This document shows positions 44,986 through 58,250 of a DNA stretch of 64,000 bases, in pieces (within the stretch, counting starts at the first letter, position 1; the number at the start of each line of letters is the position of its first letter). The translations under genes and the position numbers were made by a program. The DNA lies in contig JAILWY010000018.1 in NCBI GenBank assembly GCA_022113835.1, forward strand, positions 17,383,501-17,447,500, written 5' to 3'. The stretch comes from Atopsyche davidsoni. Lineage: Eukaryota > Arthropoda > Insecta > Trichoptera > Hydrobiosidae. The notes beneath the pieces were generated by a model, which worked only from the letters and a program-made list of their open reading frames with translations, searched no databases and was not told where the DNA came from.

Positions 44986-45039
44986 ATATGTTGACATACA
45001 AATATTATCTATCATTTAAAAATATATTTTTGAATAGTG

Positions 45040-45203
45040 ATTTTCCACATGTTCGTTTTTATTTGTGACCGGTTTCGCCGTTCTTTCACGTTGGCATTAT
45101 CAAACAAAGTGAAATGTTTGATAATGGTTGGCATTTTATTGGCAAGTATTTTACTCAAAAATATTAAAATAGAATTCCACCAAGTACTGTCAAAAATATT
45201 GAA
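45040..45203. mobile_element. Fold-back family copy, right arm degenerate
   Basis: The left arm 'gtgattttccacatgttcg', 'tttttatttgtgaccgg' and 'ctttcacgttggcattatca' is well preserved. The right side keeps only the outer end ('aagtattttactcaaaaata') and the shared flank 'gaattccaccaagtactgtc'. It is a deletion derivative. Confidence 0.8.
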
Positions 45204-45929
45204 TTCAGTTTCAGTAAATATGTAAACAAAAAGTGTGCGTAAATCAATACATAAAATTGTAAAGTTACATACATAAAAATATTTCACTCAAAACTTTTCT
45301 ATACAAAAACATTATTGAATAATTATATAAGAATTCTAAACTTTGTTTTTATTTTTGTGTCGACCTTGAAATTATATATTTTAATTATTAACACACTAAT
45401 ACGCTTAATATATTCTTAAATTAATATTGTGTAATAGTTCTTGATAATAAGAGCTAAATTATATACCACAGGGTGCAAGTACGAAATTTATGAAATAACT
45501 TTGTATTGAACAAATTATTTACTGTTAAATGGCAAGTTTTACCGTAAAGTATTTTTTAAATGGAATCATAAAATTTTATACGAAGATCAAACAAATATTG
45601 CTCAAATATTTAATCGTGAATATCAATTAAATATTTTGCTTTCCTTTCCATGCCGTTTAATCCAAAATAAGCTTTTGAAACGCAAAATGACTTATATTTT
45701 TGAGGACGTACTTCTTGTGAGCACGCATAATGCTGAACATAACGAAGGTCCGACCCTGCAGGCGGGCCGCGCTATCGGCGGGCCCATCTCACTAGTGATG
45801 GCCTCAATCGAAACGTTTCGATAACCGACTTCGTCCGAATCGATCGCAAAATAATCGATTCATGATTAATAACTTTTCACTGTTCGACTAATCAAAGAGT
45901 TAATTCTGATAAACCAAATGCTAGAATAT

Positions 45930-46243
45930 CTTCATCTTCATCGAGTGCCTCTACTCATAGGAGGTTGACGACCGTATCACTGAGCATGTACCCGTGCTGA
46001 GCCAGTATTAATGTATTATAGTGGCTCCCAGGGTCCTTCTACACCGCAGTTTTATATTGACATTCAGCATTATTATGTAATCCTTTCCTTGCAAAGCACT
46101 GGCGTTTAGATCTGATACCTTGACAAGGTACTTCACGAGCACATCCCTCCACAATCATACCAAGTCCACTACTCCATTACCGACCCTGTACACACGCTCA
46201 GGGTACAGAATGACAGCCACACACGAGCAAGCAGGGAGGTTAG
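45930..46243 (-). repeat. Interspersed repeat family X, minus-strand copy
   Basis: Reverse-complement match to family X, diverged, with 'cactgagcatgtacccg', 'cttctacaccgcagtttta', 'tagatctgataccttgacaa' and 'cagggtacagaatgacagcc'. It lies 75 bp left of another copy in the same orientation. Confidence 0.85.
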
Positions 46244-46318
46244 AATATCAAATTTATTGTCACTTGTTACTTAATTGTTAATTTTGAAATTCGTGATTCT
46301 TTGAGCACGTTTTTATTC

Positions 46319-46741
46319 CATATATTCTTCTTCAAGTGCTTCTCCTCAGAGGAGGTTGGCGACCATTTCACTGAGCATATACTCAGTGTTCATGGTTTTC
46401 TTAAGGGAAAATAGTGCAGTGGGTCCCCGAGTCTTTCTACACCGCAGTTTTATATTGGAAAGAAAAGTCTGCGTATTTCTGCTGCTCAATAGCATTATTA
46501 CATAATCGTTCAGATCGGATAATCCTTCTGCAGCAAGCTACAGAAACAACATCAGGAGCTCCTCCACCTCGACAAGGTACTTCCAGAGCACATCCCTCCA
46601 CAGTCATTTCATGTCCACTACTCCATTACACACGCTCAGGGCACAGAATGGCAGCCATGCACAAGTAACAGAACGAGGAGAGCGGGGAGGTATACAATGA
46701 AATATAATTGAATTTTGTGACAACTTTAAATCCGAGCATTG
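46319..46741 (-). repeat. Interspersed repeat family X, near full-length minus-strand copy
   Basis: About 420 bp, aligning end to end with 42179-42596 in reverse complement. It starts with the tail-like 'attcttcttcaagtgc' and ends 'gaattttgtgacaacttt' followed by 'aaatccgagcatt'. The matching ends of the two copies define the element's boundaries. Confidence 0.88.
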
Positions 46742-49371
46742 GTTTTTTTTTCATTGCTTCGTTAAGACCGTGGAGAAAAAGAAAACACAAAAAAATATTT
46801 GATTTTTTTTATGGACATATTTGGCGTCGTTCTTTTACGGTTCAGCCATTATTATTATTATTATTAAAAATAATCGATTTTTCGATTGTGCGTGCTCTGC
46901 AACGCCTCCCATGGGCCAGCGCAGCCTCCGTCTCCAGGCCGGCCCTCCCCTAGTCGCTATCAGTATCGCCGCCAGCCAGATAGCCGAGAGGAATATTCAT
47001 GGCCTTATAGATTAGTGCTCTTGTGTAGTGCTAATTCTGTCGGTGTGCCGCTTTACACCGTGTGGCTGTTTTGATACTGCGGAAACGAGGCCTTCGGATC
47101 GATTATGAAGTTATGGTGTTAGTCGGCCGTCGTAGTTGTGATAAATCTAACAATTTACAGTAATTTTGTACACACTGAGCTTTCATGTCTCGCATAGTTC
47201 CCTGAAGGATAAACCTTCAATATATTTATATTATATGTACTATAAGAACCTCCAAAGAAAGCTTTTTCAGCAAAAAATACTATATCGTTTAAAAAAAACA
47301 CGCCTTCTGGAAAAAAGAAAGTAGTCACTTTTTCGCATTAAAACTTTTATTTTCAACAGTAAACAGGCACTCTCAATAAAACAAATGTAGTTAAACTTAT
47401 TTACTAAACGAGAAAATGTCTGAAATTGTCAGAATTACATTGAAATCCTACTTTATTGGTGTTAAAGGTATTGCCAATATATTAATTGTGTGAAAATAGT
47501 TACAACTCCCGTTACCGCAAATCTAAAATTATTATCACACAAAAGCCTATAAACATGAAGTTTCTGCGCTCTGTCGTAATTGAATACTGCCATCCCTTAA
47601 CTTGATAAACTATTCCCGGCCAGGAATTAAGGAATTATACTTAGTAACCCCGGGCAGACGGAGCGCGGCCCGTCGAGGTAACGGTCGCAGATTATTTCTG
47701 ACTCACTTTAATTCCTGGCATAATAGTTTGAAATATTCAATAAAGTTTTTACTTCCTGCGAGATATTGAATCCGCGCCCCGGCTTATACAAGTGGAAATA
47801 ATCTCGGCCTGGAGCTTTTGTACAACTCGAGAAACTCAAGTCGACGATTTTTTCACGAACGCCTTTTTCCGTAATAAATATATTGAATTTAATTATTATT
47901 ATTTGACTGCTTTTACTGTTAATATTTTTTTAAAGTTTTTCAATTAAGGATCTAAAGAAATAGTGATAAGTTATTTCAAATATATTTTTTTATGTAGGTT
48001 TAAGGTTTCGGTTAAATATTGTTGTGTTTAGTCCTATAGCAGATGTTATCGATACCTTATTTATGGGTTAAATTGGAACTGTTCCTGTCAATGTGAAATG
48101 CAATACATCTGGCGGAGTTCTATTTACGCCGGGAGCGTCCCGGCACCTCTAACTGCCCAAGTTTGGAAATAAATCACGAATAACGCGAGCGGTCTCGAAG
48201 AAAAGATTGCGTAACTGATTGAATTGGACCACTTTACAAATTATGTTCTGATAACCAATTTCAAGCGGGATTCGAATAGATTTATATATATATAAAAAAT
48301 TAAAAAACTATCTTCACTACGCAAAACTCTTATTGCGAAATAAAATTAAAATTAAAATGCTTTTTAATTCCTTGCATTTTAAGCAAGCAATATCTGAAAT
48401 TGGACGTTTTATTTAAATGTCTTGATTATATAAATATATGCTACTTATGATAATTGATTTAAAGGTAAATCCTAATGTCTAAATCAATAATTTCCACTTG
48501 GCATATCTAGATTTTTTCATTAGATTTGAAATCAGCAAGTGTTTTCAAAGTATGATTATTTGATTTTAATGACTTTGCACAAATCACAAGATTTTTTTTC
48601 CAAAATAAGCTTGACGTTACGTCACAAATTCAGAAGTCTACTGCGGTAGTATGTGCCAGAGTTAAGTAAACCTGCTTCTGGGTTTCAGTCCCTGGCGCTG
48701 TCTTTATTTGTAATTACTCTCCGAGTGGTGGAATCCTGTGGCTGCATTCGTGGTGGACGTCTCGGCAGGCTGCTCTGGGGTAGCAACGGAAAAGGCTTGC
48801 TGTGCCCAACCTGGACCACCACCGCCACCACTAACGGAAATGAAAACTTACGTGCGAGCGTTATCTCACATATCGTATCATTTCCTAATTAATGTTTAGA
48901 TGAAAATGAACGTCGACCATTTGCAACTAAGTGATTACCAGAGTAACTTCCTAAAACTTCATTCAACATGGAATAATATGTTATTGCTTTACTGTAAATA
49001 AAAAATAATTTTAAGCTTTTATATTGAATTCAACACATTTTATCGAAGTTAAATCGATGTGATTATGTAAATATGTTTATAAAACTCTATAAGCGTAGTA
49101 ACTTTCATAGCATAAAATATACAATTTTAAATCAAATTCAAATATATAAACCAAGTTCTTAATAGAGGGATTTTAAATATTAAGCGCAGAAAGTTTACCG
49201 TATAGAAAATAATAAAAAGAATCTCAAGACGCAAAAGCCCGTCTTCACTCTGTTTGCCGAAGATAAGTTCATTATGACCGAAGAGCTTTTGTGCGGGACT
49301 TTAAGCTCTCTGTAAAAAATAAAATACCACGTGAATAGTGAATAGATAAACACAGCTCGGTGCATCAACTG
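46742..49371. other. Non-coding stretch
   Basis: No recognisable gene. A GC-richer pocket lies at 46890-47000. Otherwise AT-rich with no repeat family noticed. Confidence 0.4.
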
Positions 49372-49459
49372 CCGGGGGAGGGGGGTTGGTTGGGGGGGGG
49401 GGGTTAGGAGGAGGGGAGGGGGTAAGAGAAGGGGAGGGGAGAAGGGAGGGGGAGGGGAC
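49372..49459 (+). repeat. G-rich purine tract
   Basis: Almost pure G/A on the plus strand with many runs of four or more G, including a run of 12 G at about 49392-49403. It is a potential G-quadruplex or triplex region and a likely sequencing and length-variable spot. Confidence 0.9.
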
Positions 49460-51830
49460 GGCCACGCGATTCGGAATCTCAGACTTCAGCGGGAATAGTC
49501 AGTGCTCAAATATGCAATGAGGAAATAAAAGGTCGCACTGCACCGTCAGACAAAAGCAACTCTGTTCATTTGAAATATTATGACCTTTTTAGATATTGTT
49601 TCTGTAATAATTTACTTAATAATATAATCACATTTTAAAGAAATTTAATTTTTAGATAAATAACTTTTATAACTAAGGACACTTGTAGCAAATGGCGTCA
49701 ATAATCAAACGATATTTTTAAATTGCACTTCGCAAAATAATTCTATTTTATATTAATTTTCGTCTTTTTAATAATATGCATAGTTAAAAATCATTTTGTT
49801 TCATTATCGGCAGACTGAAATTGGGATGGTTGAATGGCGGAGTGCCATATTTTGGAGAAATGGCAGCGTTCACCGAGGGATTTGGCACATTTTCTTGGAG
49901 AATATCATACCCACCATTTCATAATTTTCAATGTGTATTTGAGTGAAAAAAATCATAGTATATTCAACAACTCCGTATATCTGTAAAAAATAATATGTTA
50001 TCAATGGTACACCATCCATCGGGTTACATTGTTTTTTGCCTACAACTTTTAGGCATATTAAATATTACAATTAACACGTTTCGATATTGCTATTAGTAAT
50101 GATTCTTTCCCCATAAGATTAACGTACTAGATTCTTTTAAATTTTTATTTATTGACTCGGGAAAATAGTTTGAGTTTCTAAGACCGACTCATATTCTTGA
50201 GGAGCCGTCTTTCTGTAGTTTATCAGTACCTAAGTGAATAGAGGAACTCGATCTGAGTGTGCTCTACTTAAAGAAGAAAAGCTCGTTTGAGCGAGAATGC
50301 TAAGATGCAGTTTGAAAGAATGGTAGGAATTTTTATCAGCGCTTTTGGTTGAGAGAACTTAAGTATTATCCTTCGACTTGCTCTTTGTTGGGAAACAGCA
50401 GAGCACACAATGAAAATCGGGTAAACATTAAAGAGAGCAGAAGTTGTTTCTACGTTTAATGCACACGACTGTTTATTCTAAAGGCAAGGCGGACTCCGAG
50501 GATAAAAATTCTCAGGAAAAAAAAGTAAAAGTTTTCACCTGCTGAATTCTCTAAGCTTCCTTCAGGAATATTTTATAAAGTACATGAGAGCAAGCTATTG
50601 AAGATTTTATTGGTATAATTTTAAACATTTACGCTCAAAACTGAGTGTGCGTCGGACAAATAAATAAAAATGTTATTATTAAACTTTAGATTAAAAATTG
50701 TACTTGAAAAATTCTCTAAGAACCGGAAGAGAAAATAAGAAGCGATTGTAAATTATAATTACTCCAGCACCTGCTTTATGTATCTGCAAATTTTAACTCC
50801 GTAAAAACCGTTAGCGGTGCGGCGAGGCGGGGGAGGTGAGGACTCAGGAGAATATTAAATAAAGGATCAGCCTAATGAAGGTTTATGTGTCTCCGGGGAG
50901 ACCCTGGGCCCCCCGCCCTCCCGTCTGAGCCCCAATCATCATCGGCTGAATTATGAACTCGCTTCCTCCGCGAGAATTCTTTCTTCGCCGGAGAAGTATC
51001 CAATCTAAAAATACTCGCCGCTCACGACTCGGTAACAGAAAAATTTCAAAACTGAAATTCTAGTTAGTCTAAAAGAAAAAAGTAAGTTTTCCTCTAAGAC
51101 ATATTTTGGCAAAAAATAATATCTCGTACTTTATATTTTTGCGAAGAAAATCTAAGGCGTAAATTTTATCTCGGCTGTCTCATATTTTTTTGGGAATTTC
51201 TCTAATAAGTAGCAACCCTCCGCATGCACAAGTGAATATGCGTATTAAAATGTACTACCCGTATTAAATATAAATCACTAAAGGTCGGGGCGTGTCGCGT
51301 TCCTTTAAAGCGTACTAGAATTCTGCAATTATTTTCAATAAAAAAAAAATTGACATAATATATGAGTCTTGCCATGCAGTTATTTAAGGCACCAAAAAAA
51401 TCGAACAAATTTTAATAATAATTTCAACATTATATCAATATTAACACGCTAAATTGTACTATATTTACTATACAAAATTTTTTTTTTCTTATGATTGTGC
51501 ATATACACGTTTGGGGTATATTTCGCTATTGTATGTGGAAGCACAGCAAAAGCGATCTCCGCTATAAACTTTTTTCCAGAAGTTTAATATTAAATCACCA
51601 ACTAGCACAATAGAGTATAATCGTAATTTAAAATTTTGGCTGTGAATTCTATTCAGAAATAAATAATGAGCCTTCGAAACTAATTACATTTAACTGAGAT
51701 ATTATCCAGAAGTATAAGAAATTCACAAGAAAAACAATTTCTTAATTGTATTGACGCAAAGAGAAATTCGTGGAATTGAATTCCGAAGAACCCGACTCGC
51801 TCCCCGCCGGGGTGTTGACTTGCCGACCCG
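49460..51830. other. Non-coding stretch
   Basis: No recognisable gene or repeat. A GC-richer pocket lies at 50815-50940. Confidence 0.4.
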
Positions 51831-52196
51831 AGCATCGGAGGGTGTCGCCGGACCTTGGAGGGTGTCGTCGAACTTTGGAGAGTGTCACCGGACCTCGGAG
51901 AGTGTCGCCAAACCTCAGAGGGTGTCGTCGAACTTCGGAGAGTGTCGCCGGGCTTTGGAAGGTATCACCAAGCCTCAGAAGGTGTCGCCGGACCTCAGAA
52001 GGTGTCGCCTGACTCCAGAGGGTGTCGCCGGACCTCTAAGGGTGTCGCCGGACTTTGGAAGGTAATACCAAGCCTCGGAAGGTGTCGTCGGACCTCGGAG
52101 GGTATCGCCTGACTTCAGAGGGTGTCGCCGGACTTTGGAGGGTATCGTCAAGCCTTGGAAGGTGTCGCCGAACCTCAGAGGGTGTCGCCGGATGCG
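51831..52196 (+). repeat. 20-bp tandem repeat array, about 18 units
   Basis: Units of exactly 20 bp with consensus 'ggtgtcgccggacctcggag' run without indels from about 51831 to 52196. Most changes are transitions (cgccgg/cgtcgg, cctcgg/ctttgg). Because 20 is not a multiple of 3, every frame repeats every 60 bp. All three plus frames and one minus frame stay open for 60-104 codons, giving arginine-, glycine- and serine-rich peptides. No start context or flanking exon signals suggest a real protein. Confidence 0.93.
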
Positions 52197-53542
52197 ACAG
52201 GCTACTCATGTTCATAAACACAGAAGAACATCAACGTAAGTGCGAATCTGAAAAAACTATCACCAGTTGTTGGAATGTAGACTTTTGCTTACTTTTAACG
52301 TAAATATATTTAAACAAAACTGTCATTTGAACATGTCGCCAACCTATATATATACATATAATAAGAAAAAATCAATCGTAATTAGATTTTCTTGGGAAAT
52401 TAATTATTTTTATTATGTTCTCCGTCCAATTGTTTTAGTTCAATAAAAGACTTTTCATTTTATGCGAATTGTTTTCTTTTTTGATTGCTTTTATTAATTT
52501 AATTGGGCAATTATCTCCTTGTTCAATAATTTTTTTACGTATAATACGAGTAAATTTTTTTAACATCCTTATTTGACTTCGCTTCGTTCTATACCCATCG
52601 ATTTCTTTCAGTATTTTTCATGAATTTTTTCAAAGCTCACAAAACTGGTTACAACCTATGTAAGAATGTTAAATATTTATTTTCTTTTGACTGAACAAAC
52701 ATATATACATTTATTTTATTTATAAAAATTAACTAACTATTTTCATTGTATAGCTGTGTACAGGACTTTACTTTTTACAGTATTTTTACGGTGTGTCGTT
52801 TTAACAATAATACATTATATATAAAATATTTTGCAATCATACCACTAATAACTTTAGACTACAAAACAATTTCTGTAAATTTAATTTAATGCCTTTATTT
52901 CTTTTTCAGAATATTTTAGAAAAATTTGTTTTAAACAAAATAAAAAAAATGAAAATATGTGATTAAATTTCCAAACATTAAACTAACTTAAAATGCCCTC
53001 AAAGCATTCTGGAAACTTCAACTTCAACGGAAAATTATATCAGTCAGTTCGTTATTTTTTTAATGCGTGACTTTAGAAGATTCGTGCATTTGTTAAATTC
53101 ATAAATTTGTTTATGAAATCAGAATGATAAACGTAGTAACTTTCTTTTGCGTTTAATATTAATGATATTCTGCGAACAAGTCTTGTAGAAAGCGCAGGTT
53201 TTTTCCCCTATGGATGGAATTATTCCAGACAGCCTCAAACAAAGTTTAAACAATTGTTGATACTTTAGAATACAATGGGTGAATTTATGTGCTTTTATGC
53301 AGGAAGTAGTATAAAGTTTTGCGCAGATAAACACTGATATAAAACGGAAACTCACTAAACAATGGAGAGTTTGTTGTGGGAGCGGAGACAGTCGCTGTTA
53401 GTGTCGCTGCGGGGACGACTGTACACCACACCCGGCGCCCGACACGCCCGCCACCACCCCTGCACGGAGCCGGAGCACTCTGCCACACATACCTTCAAAA
53501 ATATATCAGAAATATTCACCACGACACACTACTTTACTCTGC
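52197..53542. other. AT-rich non-coding stretch
   Basis: No recognised gene. The GC-richer part at 53360-53480 carries overlapping frames on both strands without a known motif. Confidence 0.4.
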
Positions 53543-53729
53543 TTAACATGTTGACTGCCAATAGGATTTTCGTAAAATGTCCAAAAATGGTTTTCACGTT
53601 TTTAGGTTTAATTTATATCGAAGGAAGATAGAAGAGGGCTGTGCCGGCCATGTTCAATAGTAGTTAAATACAGGGCGCATGGCCGACGAGCAGAATGCCA
53701 AGCTAAAGTCAGGTATGTCGTCGCTATGT

Positions 53730-53749
53730 GTCGGCCACCGGTGGCCGAC
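53730..53749. repeat. Perfect 20-bp palindrome, copy 1
   Basis: GTCGGCCACCGGTGGCCGAC is its own reverse complement. The same core recurs 44 bp to the right inside the same MITE. Confidence 0.95.
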
Positions 53750-53771
53750 GCGGCCCAATTGGAATACCTGC

Positions 53772-53795
53772 GTGTCGGCCACCGGTGGCCGACAC
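53772..53795. repeat. Perfect 24-bp palindrome, copy 2
   Basis: Same core as copy 1, extended by two bases each side (gt...ac). It ends 5 bp before the right terminal repeat of the piggyBac-like MITE. Confidence 0.95.
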
Positions 53796-53812
53796 GGCAG
53801 TTAACGTGTTAA

Positions 53813-56800
53813 ACAGCAAACATGAAAACTCAAATGTCTTTAAGATACGATTTTTTTGCTGATGAGCGCTTTCACCTTTAAAATTGTAAACGCTTACAAA
53901 AAAAAATGATTCAAAAGTTTCTAGTTTTCAGCTCTTCATAATAACATAAATGTTCATGGCATATATAAGAAAATATTCAAAACCGTTTTTGTATTCACAA
54001 TATCAAATATGCATAAATCATGTGTTACAAAACCATTACAGCCTTTATATGTAGATAGTAAAATAAGTGGTAAAATTTTATATTATTCGGCGTCGAGGTT
54101 TCGCTAATTTTTCGATATTTCGATATTACTGGAAGCTGTTTAGGTTTATCGGCAAACTAACAAAATTACTACGACGAGGTCTAACAGCATTCAAGACTAT
54201 ATTTTTGTAAACGGCCGTCAAATAGGTTTGGAACTGATTATATGATAATAATTATATAAATAATTATTTCAATTTTAAATAGGTTTTTCTAAACTAATAT
54301 TTCCTCCGGCCTTAATGGTTATGGCGGTTCTAACAACACCACCAGGACTGCGACACCAACATTTTCTACTTAACACATTGATTACTGTAATAAATACAAA
54401 CATAAATATACTAAAGCCTATTAATTATTATTTATGCTTTCCAAATAATATTTTAAGTGCTTATTTTATATCTATTGCTGTTTTTAGCTTTTGAAATTAA
54501 TTCATACTTTTAAGTGATTTAATAATGTTTTAAAATTTTCATACTAATTCATAAGCTCGTCTTTTTGTATCAAGTTCGTTGATTGGAATCTCATTTTCTT
54601 CTTGAATAATAATTATGGTATATCATATTTAATTTTAATTCTTATATTTTCACGAAAGCTCCTATAATTCCAATCACCCCTCAATTATTTTTTTGCAGAA
54701 AATGGACGCTATAACCGTTTGAGTCTCTGCATGGTTTTGTATCTCAAATCATAACAGAGGTCAGTCCATTGCTTTTATTTCAATCTTGCTACTTGGTTTG
54801 TTTCCTGTTTTTTTAGATTAAATTTAAAATTATGGTAGACATGGTGTCCAATTCACTGAGCTGACTTCTTAACAATGGCTCTCTGACGGCAAACCCTTTA
54901 CAACGTGACGTGTAAAGTATGATTTATTTTTAAATGAATTGATTTTCTACTGCGACCTTAATGTACGAAAATCATATGGCAGCTCATAATAAAGTGGTTT
55001 GGAATTTAATATTATTTTAAAAGTTTTATAAAAAAATCGCTGTATCTAGTTTGCAATCTCTGTGTCTGGTGTCAATATCAGTGACTAGTGTGGCCACAGA
55101 ATGAGGGATTTTAATATGAACATACACACATACACTAGCTTCTTCAAGTTCAGCAACAAGTATTAATAATTCAGTAGTTCATTTATGAAGGCGAAATTTA
55201 ATTTTTTTTATTTTTTATGTTTTTATTATTACCTTTATGGAAGTAAAGGTAAATGAACTTAGATCTTATAAAACAATATTTATTTAATCTGTGTTAATGA
55301 AGTGATAGATAACACAGTAATACTGTAATGAATTCTCACGAGGAAATACATTGATCAGAGCGGCCAACTTCATGCTATGGCGGTGGGTATTATATTATGC
55401 GGACCGGCTGCACCTCACATCTGATAATGGAGTAAATATTTTGAATGCTTCTCATTTGCATGAGTTAGGAATATCCATCCGCGTCAGTTGCACAGCATTG
55501 TGCTTGATTGATCAGCTGAACTAATTGAATTTCATTATAAATTCAATTGAATTTCAACTGAAACAACGGCGAAAACAGATAACAATAATAGTAATTATAT
55601 ACATGTCAAATAGTTATCTATCTAACTAGACGTAGAACTTTAATAAACAAGTGTGTACTTAAAAACTCATTAGTTTAAATTGTAGTTAATTGATACCATA
55701 AACAGCAATTTATTCTGAACTTTAATTTCAGCGATTTGACGTTGCGTAGCTTCAGGGAGGACGACTTCATTAGGAACAATACATTTCCTCTAAACGACTT
55801 TCTTCGACGCAAACTTTGCGTATTACATATTCTGCGTCATTGTAGTTCTCCCGCTAAGCGCTCTCTCATTATAGGCCGAGGAGTAATTTGCGAAATTACC
55901 TCATTGAAATTCTTTGCATCTCACCTTAAAAGTAATCAACTCGTCGGGCGGCGCGCCGGCCGGTCCATCATACTATTCCCGGGAGCTGTACTTAAACCCG
56001 AGTGTATTTGTAAACAGGAGATGGGCGCGGGGGCGCGAGGGCGCGAGGGCGGGCGGGCGGTAATAAAACGGCGAAGTTTCCCCACTCGAATCAATTCGCG
56101 TCGAAAGTTTGTCTGTAACTTTGGACGGGGTATTTTTCACCGGCAGTGGCGCAAAAAGGTCCGCCGGTTAGCGCCTCCGGGGGAGCATTTTTGTTTTTGT
56201 AATGTGCGCCGCACCGGGGAGGGAGCAATCGATACCCCCGGGAGTGCCGCTACACATTATCAGATTATTACGGAGGCGGTGCGGAATATCCCGACACAGC
56301 CTCCTCCGGTCAAACGACGCTCTCGCCGCCCTCGCCGCCGATTACGCCGCCGCTCGTGCCCGCAAAACATTATAAATTCAAATAAAACTACAATGTGCGA
56401 AAAAACCACTAGGCTTATACTCTAATATTTCCCTTCCTTGATTAACCCTCTTTTTCTGGTATATCTGCAAAAATGTAACACTACAACCCTTGGTACGTTT
56501 CAGCGTCACAAGAAAATATATCTGATCGCCATTGAATTAATCAAATGTAAAAAAATATATCGGAAAATTATTGTAACAAAAAAATGACCTTGAAAAAATA
56601 TATATATATAAATATTTAAATTAAATTAGATATGTATATGCTGTATGTGAAAACAATATTTTATCATTTCTTCATATTTACACATACACCAGAAACTTAC
56701 CTTGAAGAGCTTCGCGTGTTATTATTTTTTTAATCCATTTACGTTCTAAAAAATTCTAAAACTTTTCTACAGCGTACAGTGATTAATTGAAAATTACGAT

Positions 56801-58250
56801 TCTGTAGAAAACTGTAACATTTTATTAGTATAGTACAGTTTTATTAAAAAATCAGTGAATCGCTATTTGCGCACAAGTAACAGCACAAATAATCAATGAT
56901 ACCGCAATATGCTGAAGAGGATTCCAGTGATTTGCGTATTCGTAGAGTTTTCTAGCACTGGGCATTTCAGGAAAACTTTTAATATTTAAACTATTATATA
57001 ATGGGCATGTATAATGCATGGTATAGTAATGAAATAGCCGTGTGGGTGAGGGGCGGCGGGTGCGGGATGAGCATTAGGCGTGTAAAGTGGGGCCGACGGG
57101 GGCACAAAGAGAGCCCAGCTGCTGGGGGTGGGAGTAAACACTCCCCCAGGGGCGGGAACTGCCTCTTAATATGACCTTATATTATAAAGTTCAGGTGATA
57201 AAAAATACCATACCTCTCTTCAGCGCGGGTGCCGAAACGAAAATATTACCTTTTCTTGGTAACTGATCTGTGAAAATGTGTTTTATTACAAAGAACATGA
57301 GTTCTTTGCTCTTCTTGCTTTCCGGTTTATTTTCCAAGAAAAGTAACTAATCTCTTTGTAAAAAAATCATTCTCTGTGGAATAGAATTTTTTTAAAGACG
57401 CCATAAATACTTGCAAAGGGGCGAGGATGCTTTTATTTTAACTTCTTCGAAGTCTCATACTATATACACAGCTTTAATATGCAAGAACAATTTTTTTAAA
57501 GATATCAAAGAACTACAACATTATTGAAAATTTCATTTATTTTTAAATAAATTTAACTTTGCATTTGTACTTGTCAGGTTTGAATGAAACAATGTATAGG
57601 AGTATTTAGAATTTATACAATATTTATTTTAATGTAAATATTTTTTACGAATAGTATAAACATTTTTTAAATACATAACAGTGTCTCATAGTATACATAA
57701 AAGAATTCAATTTTTGTAAATAGCTGATGAAAATTACATCGATATTTTAATACAGTATAAAACATATTATTTCTAATAAACATAAAATCCATAATCACAG
57801 GTGTAGTTTTAAAACATCAAAATATGAGTAAGTAAATTGGATCTAAGTAAAATTCACAGCTTAAACTTTATAGACAACGCCCTGAGCTTGATATTGCGAA
57901 TATTTTTTTTCCAACCGGTGTAGATTTAAAACAAAGACTCCAGGATTCGTTTACGCTTTCTCGGCATGTTTAGTTGAAAATGTAAAAATCAAGTCAGGAG
58001 GCGTATTTTACTGCCGACCGACGCACTGCGAGGACTAATAACAATTTTAAACTATCTAAATATACAAAATATTCAAAAACGTAGCCTTATTATTACCAAA
58101 TAAAACCCATCGCTCTGGACATGCTCTGGATCTCGTGAAATAACTAATTTTTATCTGGATTATACATTTAGTAATACATCTTTTTTGCTTGTGAGTGAGT
58201 TTTTTACACTCTTAAAAAACAATTTCACTATATAATAAATATGGTTCGGC
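53813..58250. other. Non-coding stretch with an unrecognised 229-codon open frame
   Basis: Mostly AT-rich. A plus-strand open frame at 55736-56425 (229 codons) covers a GC-rich pocket at 55940-56360. It is preceded by 'ttaatttcag', a possible acceptor. The product is arginine-rich with no recognisable domain, and its second half reads as composition-driven sequence, so I do not call a gene. No other element was noticed. Confidence 0.35.

Larger units (their letters stand above)
53547..53808. mobile_element. piggyBac-like MITE with TTAA duplication
   Basis: A 262-bp element between TTAA at 53543-53546 and TTAA at 53809-53812. The terminal repeats are 'catgttgactgcc' on the left and 'ggcagttaacgtg' on the right (reverse complement cacgttaactgcc; 2 mismatches in 13). 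The TTAA target site is diagnostic of piggyBac-type transposition. There is no transposase. Its right half carries two long palindromes (53730-53749 and 53772-53795), which may be binding sites for a transposase supplied in trans. Confidence 0.82.

Noticed and set aside
51751..52112. Repeat protein encoded by the 20-bp array
   Set aside because: All three plus frames and one minus frame are open because of the repeat; no initiation context or flanking coding sequence.
55736..56425. 229-codon plus-strand open frame as a gene
   Set aside because: Preceded by an acceptor-like sequence, but the product is arginine-rich and unstructured with no family resemblance, and half of it lies in a GC-rich pocket.
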